DNA of 64,000 bases, taken from Delphinus delphis (lineage: Eukaryota; Chordata; Mammalia; Artiodactyla; Delphinidae). This document shows positions 10,925 to 22,659 of the stretch, in pieces (the first letter of the stretch is position 1; every line of letters starts with the position of its first letter). The stretch spans positions 98,494,957-98,558,956 of the forward strand of contig NC_082689.1 in the NCBI RefSeq assembly GCF_949987515.2. Direction: 5' to 3'. Both the position numbers and the translations under genes were made by a program. A model generated the notes under the pieces. It was not told where the DNA came from, searched no databases, and saw only the letters and a program-made list of their open reading frames with translations.

Positions 10925-11130
10925 CCCACTGGCTCCTCTCCTTCCTGCGAGCAGCCCTACCTCTCTTCTCCCTGTCTCCCCTTCCTTCCCCTCTCCTCTC
11001 CCTGCTCCCCTCTCCTTTCTTTTCCCCCCTCTTTCTTTACATGTTTCTCCAGTAAGGAAAGCAATGGCGCCTCTCCTTTCTCTGCACTGTTTCTTTCCCC
11101 CTTTCTCCCCTCCATGTTTTCCCAAGGTCA
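10925..11130 (+). repeat. Polypyrimidine (CT-rich) tract
   Basis: About 200 bp dominated by C and T with few purines. Open frames across it are composition artefacts. Such tracts can form triplex structures. Confidence 0.75.
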
Positions 11131-11134
11131 CCAT

Positions 11135-12765
11135 CACCAAGCCACGTCCAGTCTTGCTTATGTTGCCTTTTTCTTCCTGGATGGCTTTGAGACCGTGGCT
11201 GGATCAGCCGCAGGCACGTTCCTTAATGGCTAACAGGTGGCTTTCTAGAAGGATGGCCACCACTCATTGCTAAGTTTGCCAGTGGCAAGTGAGGGGCTTT
11301 GGAAGCAGCACAGAGGGGCTGTGAGGAACACAGGTGATGGCTGTGCACTGGACATTCTCCCCCTTCTCCCCCCCGGCTGAGAGCCACTCCATGTCCTCTG
11401 ACCCTGCCAGGGCTTGCCTGGATGCCTGTGGTCACTTTTTCCATGACCCCATCAGCTTAGAGCCCTTCATTTAAAACTCTGATCTGCCACCTTGTTCTCT
11501 TTCCTATTGAGAAATATTCTTTAGGAGAAGGTGAAGAGCTGTTGGGATTTGGTTTTCAGAGAAGGGTGCAGGTCACAGCTTTAAAATGATGTAAAGGCCA
11601 CCGATGGCTGCTTCTGTCCATGAGGACAGATGGTTTGATGTCCCATCCCTGCCCCAGCTATTTGACGGAGCCCAGGAAAGGAGGGTCCCCCCAGTGTGGC
11701 TCCAGCCACCAGAGACCCAGATTCCAGATGGCCTGCAATTTGCTGAGCATCTCATCCATCCCTTTCTGCTCTATAAACTTCAGTACAAGAAGAAAAATTA
11801 TAAATCAGTACAACAACATATATTTCTAAAACAAGCCCTCCTGTCTGGAAGCTGTAGGACACCCCCTTGCACTCAAAGCATTTAGGGTCATCATTGTGGT
11901 CTAGTGCCTCTGTTCCTTTTCCTTTATGAATGCATGGTCAGTGATCCACTGAAAACTGTTAAATAAATATTTTTCTATGTGGCTCTCAACCGTATGTAGC
12001 TGTGTGGCTTTCTCTGCAGTCTGTTCTGAATCAGCTGATAGTGACGTCCCTGTGTCTGGGGTAGCTACAAAAGCCTGTAGCTATTTCTCAGCAGACAAGT
12101 GAAGCGGAATGCTTCTTCCCTAGTAACGCACAGCCCAGGTGCGGGTGCTGGTCACGGGGACTATGGTGCCCTCCACGCCTGCGGGGGAAGCGACAGACCG
12201 TGTGATGACGGGGCCATCCTCTCCAGGGATCGACTCACGCCACCCCTGGTGATGGCGGTGCTACTTATAAACACTGCTTCACGGCTGAAAGGCTGCAGTT
12301 TCTAAGAGAATTTAGCTCCCTGCAAATGGTAGAGAATTAAAACCCCAGAATGCAAGCACTGAAAAGAAAACCTCACAGATGAGTCTACCGGTGGGCCAGC
12401 AGAAGCCTCAGAGAAGCGGGAAGAGGTGCCCAAATTCACACAGCCCAGGAGTCCAAATACAGGGCCTCCCAGTCTTACGGTGTTTCGCACTGGTCACGAG
12501 CTCCCCCCAGAGCCCGGCGAAACCAAGCAGCTCTCGGATGAAGCGGGGCTCAGACAAGCCCACGCAGCAGGGGCAACACGGGCATTTCAGGAGCGCGGAG
12601 AGGCGCCAGCGCGCCTGTGGGTCCCGGTTCCTGCTTGAGGCCCCTCTGTGTCGCGGGACCAGGACCCTGGGAGAACCAGCACTGGGTGCTTGTGACTGAG
12701 GCAGGCCAGGCCCGGGTGGGGCAAGCAGCCGTCCCATCTGTTCTTTCCGGTCTCCAGGCCCCCGC
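11135..12765. other. Unassigned intron sequence
   Basis: No recognisable gene or transposon. 12400-12760 is locally GC-rich and produces overlapping open frames on both strands with no domain or splice support. Confidence 0.5.
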
Positions 12766-12769
12766 ACAT

Positions 12770-13115
12770 GCTGACCACTCTGCCTGAACCACATCATCTT
12801 CGTCCTCCACTATTCCTTCTCTGTCCCTTCCGCTCTCCTCCTCTCACGCCACTGCCGTGCTTGGTCCAGCTCTTATTCTACAAGTGTCCGCAAAGTGTCA
12901 CTGCCTCTAGGAAGCCTTCCTTGTCTCCACGAGGCTCTACCAGGTTCCCTTCTATGAGATCACCAGCACCTTTACCTCCTGCCCCTGTCATTATAACACT
13001 GTAGTGTAAACTAGACCATAAACTCCATGAGGTCAGGAGGTTCCATCTTCACTGTCATATCCTCAGCATGTCACAGACCATCTTTACATAGTAATTGCTC
13101 AATAAACATGTGCAG
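12770..13115 (+). mobile_element. L2 LINE 3' fragment
   Basis: Shows the L2 3'-end order: 'gaagccttccttgtctccac', then 'actagaccataaactccatg', then 'agtaattgctcaataaacat'. Confidence 0.75.
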
Positions 13116-13449
13116 GAGGGAGAAGGGGTGTTGGAGGTCAGGTGAGGGGCTGGATATCCGGAGAGCATTTCACTTGCATTCACCTCATGTATATGGGATC
13201 CATTTGAAGCCAGCTTCCCCCTCCAGAGGGGTCAGTACACTGAGCCTACTGACACCAGACCCAGTGCCTAGATCATTACAATCCCCATCCTGAGGAAAAG
13301 AGGAGGAGAGAGTGGGACTTGAAAGAAGGAATCACCTTTCATTCAAGCAAGGCCAGAACCCCCAGGTCCAAGAAGGAGGTCCAGACAGGGGTGCGGAGGT
13401 TTGGTTCTGACAGATGCCTTCAGACGCCAGCAGCCTTAGTCTCCCAGAC

Positions 13450-13489
13450 CATGCACTACTATCCCAGCCCATGCACTACTATCCCAGCC
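13450..13489. repeat. 20-bp perfect tandem duplication
   Basis: Unit catgcactactatcccagcc occurs twice, directly adjacent (13450-13469 and 13470-13489), in otherwise unique sequence. Confidence 0.95.
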
Positions 13490-13499
13490 CTGCATTCTC

Positions 13500-14045
13500 T
13501 GCGCTATAAACCCGTTTCTTCTCCTGTTTCTCTCCAAGATGGCCTCATGGGGTACAGAGTGCAGATGAGGATCAACAGGTGAAATAGGATATAGAAAAGA
13601 CACATGTTGGAGGACATTCACTTGCCCCCAAATACTCACTTCAGGGACCCCCTAAATCACGGTCCCCCATGAAGATGCTACAAGTCTTTATCAGAGAGCT
13701 GCAGCCCCCAAACCCAAAGCCTAAGGGTTGGGGTCTGAACCAAAGGGCGAAACTCATAGAGAAATGAAGAGCAACTGGTAACGGTGGCGGGAGACTATTT
13801 CTCTGTTATACACTATGTGGCCTCAGGAGAATGAACTCCTGCAGTTATGACCCTAAATGCACCTGGGAACAACTTGGTTGTAGACGGAGAGGGTTTGGGG
13901 AGAGCAGAACATGAAGATGTTTAACTTCCCAGATTAACACCCCTCCCACTCTATGCCTATCATACATTTTCCAATGACATATATCCTAGCACCAGCACCT
14001 TTGTCTCCCCCTGACCTAGGCAACTCTGCCCACCATGGGATGCTC
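13500..14045. other. Unassigned intron sequence
   Basis: No gene or clear repeat recognised. Confidence 0.5.
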
Positions 14046-14049
14046 AGAC

Positions 14050-14190
14050 TTTCTCTCTAAAGCTCAGGCTTCTTCCATGCAAAAGCGGAGATTACAACGG
14101 CTGCTGGGATGATTAGATGAGATAATAGACATAAAGTGCTGAGTACAATGCTGGGTACCCGATAAGGGCTTATTGTTAGTTGTGAGTATC
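14050..14190 (+). mobile_element. MIR SINE fragment
   Basis: Contains 'gggatgattagatgagataa' and 'gtgctgagtacaatgctggg', the forward MIR 3' half. Confidence 0.6.
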
Positions 14191-14204
14191 AGCACCTCTC
14201 TGAT

Positions 14205-14358
14205 CGTCTCCCATCTCCACCGCCATGACCATGACCTCCACCTGCGCCACCATTACCATCTCTGGCACCATGTATACCATCATCACCAGCTCCATCTCCC
14301 TTCCACCACCATTATCACCACCACCACCTTACCACCAACATTCTCACTGCCACCAAGG
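14205..14358. repeat. Degenerate CAC/CAT triplet-rich repeat
   Basis: About 150 bp of interrupted cac, cat and acc triplets, densest at 14295-14345. It gives His- or Thr-rich open frames that are not genes. Confidence 0.85.
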
Positions 14359-14429
14359 TAGCTCCCAGAGGTCAGAAATCCAGAAGGGTGACCAAAACCA
14401 CGAGATGTCAGATACCTTCCAACCCTCAA

Positions 14430-14545
14430 GTCACAGATAAGGCTCAGAAAAATTCTGTTGACTTTACTAGGGTTTTCCTGCTAGTCAGTAGCAGACAGAG
14501 GACCAAGACTTAGATCTCCTCACTTCCAGGCCAAACTTCTTTCCA
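14430..14545 (-). mobile_element. MIR-like fragment
   Basis: Order 'aaggctcagaaaaattctgt', then 'agtagcagacagaggaccaa', then 'ctcacttccaggcc' fits a diverged reverse-strand MIR. Confidence 0.45.
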
Positions 14546-14974
14546 CCACCTGGAAACGGGGCTCCCGCCACTCTGCCCTGAAGCCCTGACTCATTTATCC
14601 CTCCTTCAACACACACATATAGGTTTTGGGGGTTTAAGGAGCTAGAGAAGCAAGGAGTGGAGACTGTAATAAAGAAGGAAATTCATAGAAGGTAGTATTG
14701 TTAAGAAGAAGGAAAAATTCCAAATTCCAGGAAGATGGGAACGCTGAATGCCTCCCCAACTTCCTGTCCTTTCACAATTCCTCTCCAGGAAGAATGACAA
14801 GGGGCAGGGAGGCCCCATGACTGTCTGTTACCCGGTTAATAAGGCTACGAAGGCCTCCTCTCCAAATGACCCCATCCTCTACTCCACTCTCAGCACACAT
14901 CCACACCCACACCCAGCGCCCACAGCGTGTTTGCACATGTCCCAGTATAGGTGCAGACTGAGCTATGGTACTAA

Positions 14975-15180
14975 CCCGCTGGGACCTGGAGCCACACAGA
15001 CCTGGGTTTGGATCTCAGCCCTGCTATTACCAGCTTTGTGCCCATGGACTTACGTCTCTGTGATATGGATGAAAGAGTAGTATCTACTTCAAGGAATTAT
15101 TGTGAGAAAAGCTGAAGGAGATACGTGTATACAGAGCACAGAGCACAGCAATGGTCAGTGAATGGCCACTCCTACTACTT
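14975..15180 (+). mobile_element. MIR SINE, nearly full length
   Basis: Contains 'cagacctgggtttggatctc', 'agccctgctattaccagctt', 'gtgatatggatgaaagagta' and the 3' 'agcacagcaatggtcagtga'. A long, well-ordered forward MIR. Confidence 0.8.
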
Positions 15181-15234
15181 ACTATACAATCCAATCAGCT
15201 GCCCAGGGTGGAGGTAATACCAGCTAAAGTTAAT

Positions 15235-15455
15235 GCAGTGCGTGCATTTCAGACACTCTTCTGTGCACTTCACGTACGCTCACTCATTTAAACCGTACAA
15301 AAAGCCCCTACTGGATTTCACTGCTATTACACAGATAAGAAAGTTGAAGTATGAATAGGTTAAATGACCTGCCTAAACTCACACAGCTGATGAGGGCAAG
15401 GCCAGAACCTAGACCCAGGCGGCCTGGTCCAGAGTCGATGCTGTTGAACGCGCTG
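15235..15455 (-). mobile_element. MIR SINE, nearly full length
   Basis: Reverse-strand MIR: 'ctgtgcacttcacgtacgct', 'acacagataagaaagttgaa', 'gacctgcctaaactcacaca', 'gccagaacctagacccaggc'. It lies 50 bp from an oppositely oriented MIR, giving an inverted pair. Confidence 0.8.
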
Positions 15456-15469
15456 CCCCAGCAGCCTGC

Positions 15470-16510
15470 CCTCAGCTGGACAGTCCTTCGGGAGGATGGA
15501 AGATCAAATGCTTTCTGAATCCCAAATTCAAATTAGGGTACTCCGATGCAAATTTCTTCTTTTTAGGTGTCATGGTAAAAAACTGTCAAGAAATAAAACC
15601 CCCCTCTAACACACTCTACGACAAGGAAAGGTATCACCTTGAAAGGGCCTCTTTTCATGTCAAGTGAACACAATAAACTTTCCTGTTATTGTACCAGAAG
15701 CTTGATGGAATTCAAAGAAGCGAACTGCCTTTGAATAGGAGTCTGACTCCTGCAGAATGTCTGCTTTTGACTGGATTTATTTGATGGAAAGCAGTAACCT
15801 CTGCCCCATCCCCACTCCCATGCACAGGAAGAGTTCGGGGAAGGATACTTCCCTATGAAATTTCATTTAATTTCGGCACTGAAGACTATTCTCACTCATC
15901 GTAAGCTGATCTTCCCCCTCCCCATAAATACCATCTAGAATTTAGCTTCAAAGTAAATTAGATAATGAGTTCAGCTCCCCTTTATCTGCTCATATCATGT
16001 AAGTTAGCAATGAAATTCCTGGAACAATCTATAACCAAATGTCAGAACAGGAGGCACAAAAATGAATTCAGCTGATGGGAGAGACATCAAAAGAGGTTCA
16101 CGAAGAATCCAGGCTTATATCTGTGTTTTATTTAAAGCTGAGGGTCTCAAATGAAATCCAAAAAGCTCTCAGAAGAGTTGAGGAGATGGTGTCAGGCTTC
16201 TAAGATAGGGTTTTGTATCAAGAATGATCGGATGAGGATGCCTTCCTGTTAATGATTTGAAAATGAAATTACTGCAGCATGACCTGATAAGAATAAATCC
16301 CTCCTGGTGGGTTTTCTTTTCAGAGGGGCAAAAAGAACTTTGAGGAAATCGTCTCGCAGATTTGGGAACATTAAGTATCATCTCCCCTATCCAAGTGCAG
16401 CAGTAACTGTCAACGATGTGCATTATTATTCATATTTAGTAAAGCCAGTCCTGTCCAACAATAACATCCTGCTTTAATTTTTAAAGCTATTCTGCATCTG
16501 TTACCTCACT
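15470..16510. other. Unique intron block, possible conserved non-coding sequence
   Basis: About 1 kb of balanced, repeat-free sequence without low-complexity drift. AT-rich words typical of transcription-factor sites occur (atttaatttc, aaattagataatgagt). Conservation cannot be judged from one sequence. Confidence 0.35.
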
Positions 16511-16542
16511 TGCTGTCTCCCCAACCTGATGACTGATGGCAG

Positions 16543-17042
16543 TGTAATATAGGGAAGAACGAATCTGACTCCATATTGGATGTGTTTCTTTTACCTCAAC
16601 CTTTGTATTCTATTGCTTTTGCTACAAGTTAAGAATGTTGCCTACGGCCTGAAATAGACAGCATGGCCCATCCTCAAGGCTCTGACCTTTAAAGGTATAA
16701 CATTTTTCCATTCATATAAAGATAAAAAGTTGCAGGACAGAGAATAACATCTGTCTTGTTGGAAGTTTACAGAAACATCCTGACCTGACCTAGGCAGACA
16801 GCTGCAAGAACAAAGGATTCCCCCACCAAGAAGTTTGCAAGAACGAGCCGCATGCCTCCAGCTTTTAGTATAAAAGAAGCCTGAATTCTAACTCAGGCAA
16901 GATGGTTCTTTGGGACACTAGTCCACCATCTTCTTGGTCTTTTGGCTTTCCAAATAAAGTCACTACTCCTTGCCCCGACAACTCGTCTCTCGATTCAGTG
17001 GCCTGTCATGTGGTGAGTAGTACGAGCTTGGACTCAGTGACA
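16543..17042 (+). mobile_element. Solo ERV LTR (class I-like), 500 bp
   Basis: Begins TG (TGTAATA) and ends CA (GTGACA), flanked on both sides by gcag (16539-16542, 17043-17046), a perfect 4-bp target duplication. Within it are a TATA box, tataaaag, at 16869-16876 and a poly(A) signal, aataaa, at 16953-16958, in the order U3-R-U5. No internal retroviral sequence or second LTR is adjacent, so it is the product of LTR-LTR recombination. Family name not certain. Confidence 0.85.
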
Positions 17043-17099
17043 GCAGAGCACCTCTGGGCTCTGTCCTCGCTCTATACTCATCTCACTCCCCCTCTCTGG

Positions 17100-18130
17100 A
17101 TACCACCTCCATGCCTCTGACTTGAAATACCACACCTGGGGATACGCAGGTCCCAGATCAACGTTGCCAGCTTCAGTAGGCATCTACAGCCAGCCCCCAA
17201 CTCAATGTCATGTCTTGGGTAGCTCATCTGCACCTATACTGGGACACGTCCAAACTGAAGTAATGACCAACCACCAGCTGAAACCTGCTCTCCCTCCTCT
17301 GCTCCCAATTTTAATAAATTCTACCGCCATTCACTGAGATTTTTCTAGCTGCAAACCTGCAAGTCATCCTGTTCTACTTCCCCATCACTCCCAAATCCAA
17401 TCCATCTCTAAGACTGTCACTTTTCCCTCCCCCATCTGTCCCCTTCTCGCCACCTCCACTGTAAGATCCCTAATGGGGCTGCCCTTATCTCATGCCTGGA
17501 TGAAGCAGAAGCTCACTGACTGCTTTTGTTCGAAATCACTCCTGCCCAAGCCACTCTCCAAACAAGCCAGGATCATCTCATTAAGTTGAAAAGTTCATGT
17601 CACCCCCCTGTTAAAACCTTTAAATGGCTTATTACTGAAACCTCAGAATAACTGAAACCTTAGAATAAAGTTCCAAAGCTTTAACAAGTCCTACAGGATC
17701 TGCCCTAACTTATTCCTTCAGGCTTTCCTGTACCCTGTGTGCTGTGTCTGCTTCCAACACCTCACCCTTTCTCATTTCCTGGAGCCAGCCAACCCCCCTC
17801 CTGCCTCGGGGCTCTTATCCAGCCAGGCTTCCTTCTCCTCACCTTGCTTATTCTTATCCATTGTTCAGTTCTCTGCTGAAAGACCACTTCCTCCAAGAAG
17901 CCATCCAAGACCTCATGTCTGAGCCCCCTGTTATAAGCTCCCATCACCCCATGCTTCTTGGCCGCACGCTGTACGTTTGGACATATTTAACTTGGAACAT
18001 GTGTCTTTCATGCCAGTCTTCTCAGCCATGGGAGCTCCATGGGGTTCAGGGCTGCGTCCGTCCTGTTCTACATCCGCAGTGCCTGGCACAGCATCTGGGA
18101 CATGGTAGGTGCACAATACACGTAGGAAGA
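17100..18130 (+). mobile_element. L2 LINE 3' portion
   Basis: A long L2 copy. It contains 'caaacaagccaggatcatct', 'ccaagaagccatccaagacc', and the terminal 'gcagtgcctggcacagcatc' with 'atggtaggtgcacaatacac'. No ORF remains. Confidence 0.75.
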
Positions 18131-18658
18131 CCTGCCAATCTGATGCTCTAACCATATAGTGGGGTAAGTGGGTGGGTGCTGCTGGCCCTATTTTTACAGA
18201 TGAAGAAGGTGACATGCATTACACTGAACCTATTTGGTTCAGGTTACAAAGAAAATGAGTGGAATACAGAAAGCCTAAAACCCGGGATCTTCTAATCAAG
18301 ATGTTCACAAATTCAAGTACATCACCCCCATCACACATCTCCAGGTCTGTAACCCAGAAATCCAATCCTACACCCTCTCCCAGAGTTTAGCCGAGAGGGA
18401 GGCAAGCATGGGACGACCCAGCATGGGGTGAAGACTTTCACCCAACCTTCGTCTTAAGGGAACAGCGTAACTATGACCAACGTAGTCAAATCACAGAAAC
18501 ATGGGCTTTCAGACCTAGAAGGATCTCAGAGACGACAGATGATTGTGCTTATAAAATGAGGACTTGTCTCAGGTTTCTGAGCCCCTTCCCAGTAACAAAA
18601 CCCTGGTTATTTGACTTCCCTGTACTCCAGGATCCTCCTGCAAAAATTATGGGATATG

Positions 18659-18879
18659 GGGCTTCCCTGGTGGCGCAGTGGTTGAGAGTCCACCTGCCGA
18701 TGCAGGGGACACGGGTTCGTGCCCCGGTCCGGGAAGATCCCATATGCCGCGGAGCGGCTGGGCCCGTGAGCCATGGCCACTGAGCCTGCGCGTCCGGGGC
18801 CTGTGCTCCGCAACGGGAGAGGCCACAACAGTGAGAGGCCCGCGTAACACACACACACACAAAAAAAGTTTAATAAAGA
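18659..18879 (+). mobile_element. CHR-2-like cetacean SINE
   Basis: tRNA-derived head with an A-box match (tggcgcagtgg) and B-box-like gggttcgtgcc, then the 'ccgcggagcggctgggcccg' body and a CA/A-rich tail. The 17-bp target duplication aaaaattatgggatatg is perfect (18642-18658 and 18880-18896), so the insertion is young. Confidence 0.97.
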
Positions 18880-19009
18880 AAAAATTATGGGATATGAATC
18901 ACATTTTACAAGGATATTGTATAAATTAAATTAGACACTATGCTTACACTTTTTAGTATTTCCAGGTTTACAAATTCAAGAGATTATAATTATTCCCTCA
19001 TGTAAAGTC

Positions 19010-19145
19010 CTCAGTGATGCCTAAGCGCCTTTCAGTCTTGCTCTCAGAGTACGGTCCATTGCATCCCCCTGAGAGCATGGTAAAAATCCGGACCCTCATG
19101 CCCTACCCCAGAACCGCTAGTCAGAATCTGCATTTGAACAAGGTG
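19010..19145 (+). mobile_element. MER5-type hAT fragment
   Basis: Order 'ctcagagtacggtccattgc', then 'taccccagaaccgctagtca', then 'gaatctgcatttgaacaagg' matches the interior of MER5 elements. The ends are lost. Confidence 0.65.
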
Positions 19146-19149
19146 CCCA

Positions 19150-20635
19150 GTTAATGTCTGAGCTACATTCCAGTGGCCTAACTTCTCAGCATCACATCGG
19201 GGCCCTTCTCCACCTATCTGCTGTCCTCCACCATTCCCTTCCTGAGCCCCAGGCTTTTCCAGATGACTCACATTTCCAGGACCTACCAGGTCTTTGCCCA
19301 AGACGGATTCTAAGAACCTCCCGGAATTTACCTGCTCAAGTATTCTCTCCTCTGGGAAGGGCTTCCTGACCATTCAAAGAAAAGGAATCTTCCCGGACCT
19401 CGTCCTTGCTTCCATGACAGCTGAACCACACCAATGTAACTATGAATTTCCACGTCTGGCTGAGAGAACGTGGAGAAGCAAAGCCCATGTCCCAGGCATC
19501 AACTTGTGCCGAGTACAGCACAGTAGGGCCAAAACTTGTTCAGTGGATGTATGAAAAAGAAATTTAATTCCATCAAAACATGTACCAAAGTCCCATCCTG
19601 AATTTCCAACTAAACTGGAATCCTACTGCACCGATACATATAAATATATTACACACACACACACCCCCCACATACACATCATTTTATTGCTTAGGATAAT
19701 GGTACCTTAAAAATAATTTTGGACTTACAGGAGAAAAATCAGAGACCACCTTCCCAACCCCACCCCAGAAAGTTGTGCAAAGAACAGAGCGGCTTCAGGT
19801 TGTTCTAGAACCAGGATACAGACAGGGCAGGAAGGCAGTGGGACAGCACCATTTTCCCTGAGGCAGGCCACCTCCTGGCCTTGAATGGGTGAGAAACAGG
19901 ACGCTTCCTCTCTCCTGCCAGAGCTCTGCCTGGTGTCCCGCTAGAATTTGCAGGTCTCTCAGGTTTGAAGTGACAACAAATCCAGGAAAGGATGGAGAAA
20001 ACTGCAGGAGACTGAAAAGCCTCTTCGTGCAAACAGTCCTACCCAGGAAAGGCAGGCTGGGATGCAGAAGGTGGCCAAAGCCTCTGGGCATCAGCTCTGG
20101 AAACTCTGGAACTCCTCGACGCTTCCCAGAACAAGCCTCTACTGGGGGCGGCCACTGGCAGGAGTAAGGTCCAGGTGGCGGGTGGGGAGAGGACAGCCTG
20201 CAAGATGCGTCTAAGGTGGGGAAGAGAAACAAAGCGCCAGAAGGATGGGAGGCATGGGGGATCAGCTTGGCCTGGTGCATCTTGGGACTGAGCACCGTCA
20301 GAAGCCCAAAGCATAACTCGAGAGCCACCTGAGGATGTGTCCACCTAGCCCAGACCCAGCTTCACCAGGCGCCCTTCTTCACCTGATCGCAGATCATCAC
20401 ACTTGGCGTTGGAGCACCTTCCAGATTTGTCCAACCCCCACCACGCTACAGATGAGGAAAGGGAAGTGCAAAGCCCAAAGGCGACTCCTTCAAGGCCATT
20501 TGCCTGGCCAGCTCCAGGGAAAGAGAAAGACCAAAGCCAGGCCCCTTTCTCCCTTCCCACGGCCAAGGCTCTTTACTTCAACTGACGTTTATGAGTGCAG
20601 CCCGGGTTTAGAAGGCAGCCCTGTATAAGTGAGGG
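19150..20635. other. Unassigned intron sequence
   Basis: No clear gene or transposon. A short (CA)n and C-run lies at 19650-19672. The 177-codon open frame on the - strand (19795-20328) has no domain or splice context. Confidence 0.5.
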
Positions 20636-20639
20636 TGGT

Positions 20640-20784
20640 TTCAGGATCAGGACCCCAGGGCTGGGAACTGGCCTCTTCCACTGACTAGCAGTGTGACCCT
20701 AGCGAGCATGTTACTTCACATGCGTGCTATCATTTTATTTGATAGCAAAATTGGGAAATTAATATCTTCTTTATAGGATGATTG
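20640..20784 (+). mobile_element. MIR-like fragment
   Basis: Contains 'actagcagtgtgaccctagc' and 'gttacttcacatgcgtgcta', then 'tataggatgattgtg'. It is a diverged forward MIR that abuts the next LTR. Confidence 0.5.
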
Positions 20785-21254
20785 TGTAACCGAGCAGGAC
20801 CCTATGGGGTCTTCCTGGAACAGACCCCCTCCCCCACAGCCTCTGCTGTAACTCCTCTCTGAAGTACCCAGATAATAGTATCTCATGTGTATTTCCTGAG
20901 TTTTTCAGATGCTAAAAACCACCACCTAATGGAAGAAATTAACTACTTGATGATCATGAACAAGAAGCCCCCGGACCTTCTGGCGCCTAAGGATTGATCA
21001 TGTTATCCGCCCTGTTACCTCACCGTCAGCCAGTCAGAGAACTGATCACATTACCCTCCGACACCCCCCCTCACCTTGCCTTTAAAAATGCTTTGCTGAA
21101 ACCCCTCGGGGAATGCAAGGTTTTTGACTGGGAGCCACCCGTCCTGTTCTCCTCGCCCGGCCCTGCAATAAACCTTTCTCTGCTCTAAACTCCAACGTCT
21201 TGGTATTGTTTGGCCTCACTGGGCATTGGGCACGCGAACTTGCCTTCAGTAACA
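20785..21254 (+). mobile_element. Solo ERV LTR, 470 bp
   Basis: Starts TGTAACC and ends AGTAACA, giving matched TG...CA termini with a short inverted repeat. The 4-bp flanks are attg and actg (one mismatch). A poly(A) signal, aataaa, is at 21167-21172, followed by a T-rich U5. A TATA-like tttaaaaa is near 21082. No internal retroviral sequence is adjacent. Confidence 0.8.
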
Positions 21255-21339
21255 ACTGGAATATAAAATGAGACTGTATGTCAATACTTGGCATATTGAT
21301 ACTCAAATGTTATTTCCCTTTCTCTATGTTTCCTAGAAT

Positions 21340-22175
21340 CCTGGGTTTGGGGGGAAAAACAAAGTAGTATCTCTGCCACCATCCTGCTTCAAGCATAGTA
21401 CCCTGCACACCATCGCACTCGGGTCGCACTAACGTTGTGGCAGGGTGTCCTACAATTCAGTGCAATTCTCACACTATTCACCTGAAGACAGCATCAGATC
21501 CCACAGGCTAAGGTCTCAATCCTACAAAACTACTCCCCTAACCCCACTTCAGATGCCAGTTGCAAGCCCAGGTTGCCTTCCGACCAAGCAGCTATAGATG
21601 TGAGGTTACAACAACCCCTCCCTTGGGTTTGATTCATTTGCTAAAAAGCAACTAAAAGAATTCAGAGAAACATTTTACTTACTAGATTACTCGTTTATCA
21701 TAAAAAGATAGAACAGCCAGATGGAAACGATGCAGAGGACAAGGCGTGGGGAGCGGACAGTGTGGCGCTTCCTTGCTCTCTCTGGGGCACCACTCTCTCC
21801 AAACCTCCATGCGTTCACCAACGTGGAAGCGCTCCAGACGCCTTCTTTTGATTTTTTATGGAGGCTTCCCTACATAGCTGTGATTGATTAAATTATTAGC
21901 CATTGATGACTGAACTCAGTCTCCAGTCTGCCTCCCTTCCCTCCCTGGAGATCTGGGGCAGGGCTGAAAGTTCTAACCCTCTAATCACTGGTCGGTTCTT
22001 CAAGCAACTAGCCCCCATCCAGAGGTCCCTCCAAAAGTCACCTCATTAACATAACAAAAGACACCTTGATTGCTCTCCTCACCAAGAAACTTTAAAGGTT
22101 TTAGAAGCCCTGTGCCAGAAATGGGGATGAAGACCACATATATATTTCTTATTATAAATCACAACATCACAGGTG
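21340..22175 (-). mobile_element. Long ERV LTR, minus orientation
   Basis: Its reverse strand starts near 'tgtgatttataataagaaat' and runs through 'gttatgttaatgaggtgact', 'atggaggtttggagagagtg' and a 3' part near 'ggcttgcaactggcatctga'. The same order recurs in the partial LTRs at 58985-59340 and 63520-64000. It is an ERVL/ERV1-type LTR, but I cannot give the family with confidence. No coding remains. Confidence 0.65.
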
Positions 22176-22659
22176 GTAGAGTAGCTCTCAGTTTTGGTGC
22201 GCGCGTAGAGTTGTTAATCCTCAGTAAAACCACCCTGATAGTCCTTTGGGGAACCACTATCCCTGACAATCCCTGAGGTTCAGGTTGGGGGTTGACTCCA
22301 CTCTACATCCCCAAAAGTAGATAGATGCTGAAGGGGTGGGCAATCAGAGTCACAGTGGCCGGTTCAGTGATGGACACGGGACCCAGTCAGGCCAACCAGA
22401 CACAGTACTGGGATGTTTGCTGGAACCACTTGGGAAAGAAATACTCTGTTGGTGTTGCCCAACCAAGAAAATAGAAATCTGCAAGCCTGTGACTATGACT
22501 GCCCCAGCATGGGAGAGCCTTCCCGGAAACTGATGTCAATGCAAAGGAAAGCAAAGCAAAGACATAGTAAGAGAGAGTAAAGGATTTCTGACACTGGGAC
22601 TGGACCCTACCAGACCTGAAATAAGACCTACCCATGGACTTTGTCAATTATATGAACTA

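Noticed and set aside
12408..12797. 129-codon open frame and overlapping frames on both strands
   Set aside because: Locally GC-rich sequence opens several frames at once; no domain or splice context.
14173..14440. Histidine/threonine-rich small protein
   Set aside because: Product of a degenerate CAC/CAT triplet repeat, not a gene.
18661..18730. tRNA gene-like sequence with A and B boxes
   Set aside because: It is the tRNA-derived head of a CHR SINE, with SINE body, tail and target duplications. The same holds for the other SINE heads.
19795..20328. 177-codon open frame on the - strand
   Set aside because: No recognisable motif; overlaps other chance frames in both strands; intronic.
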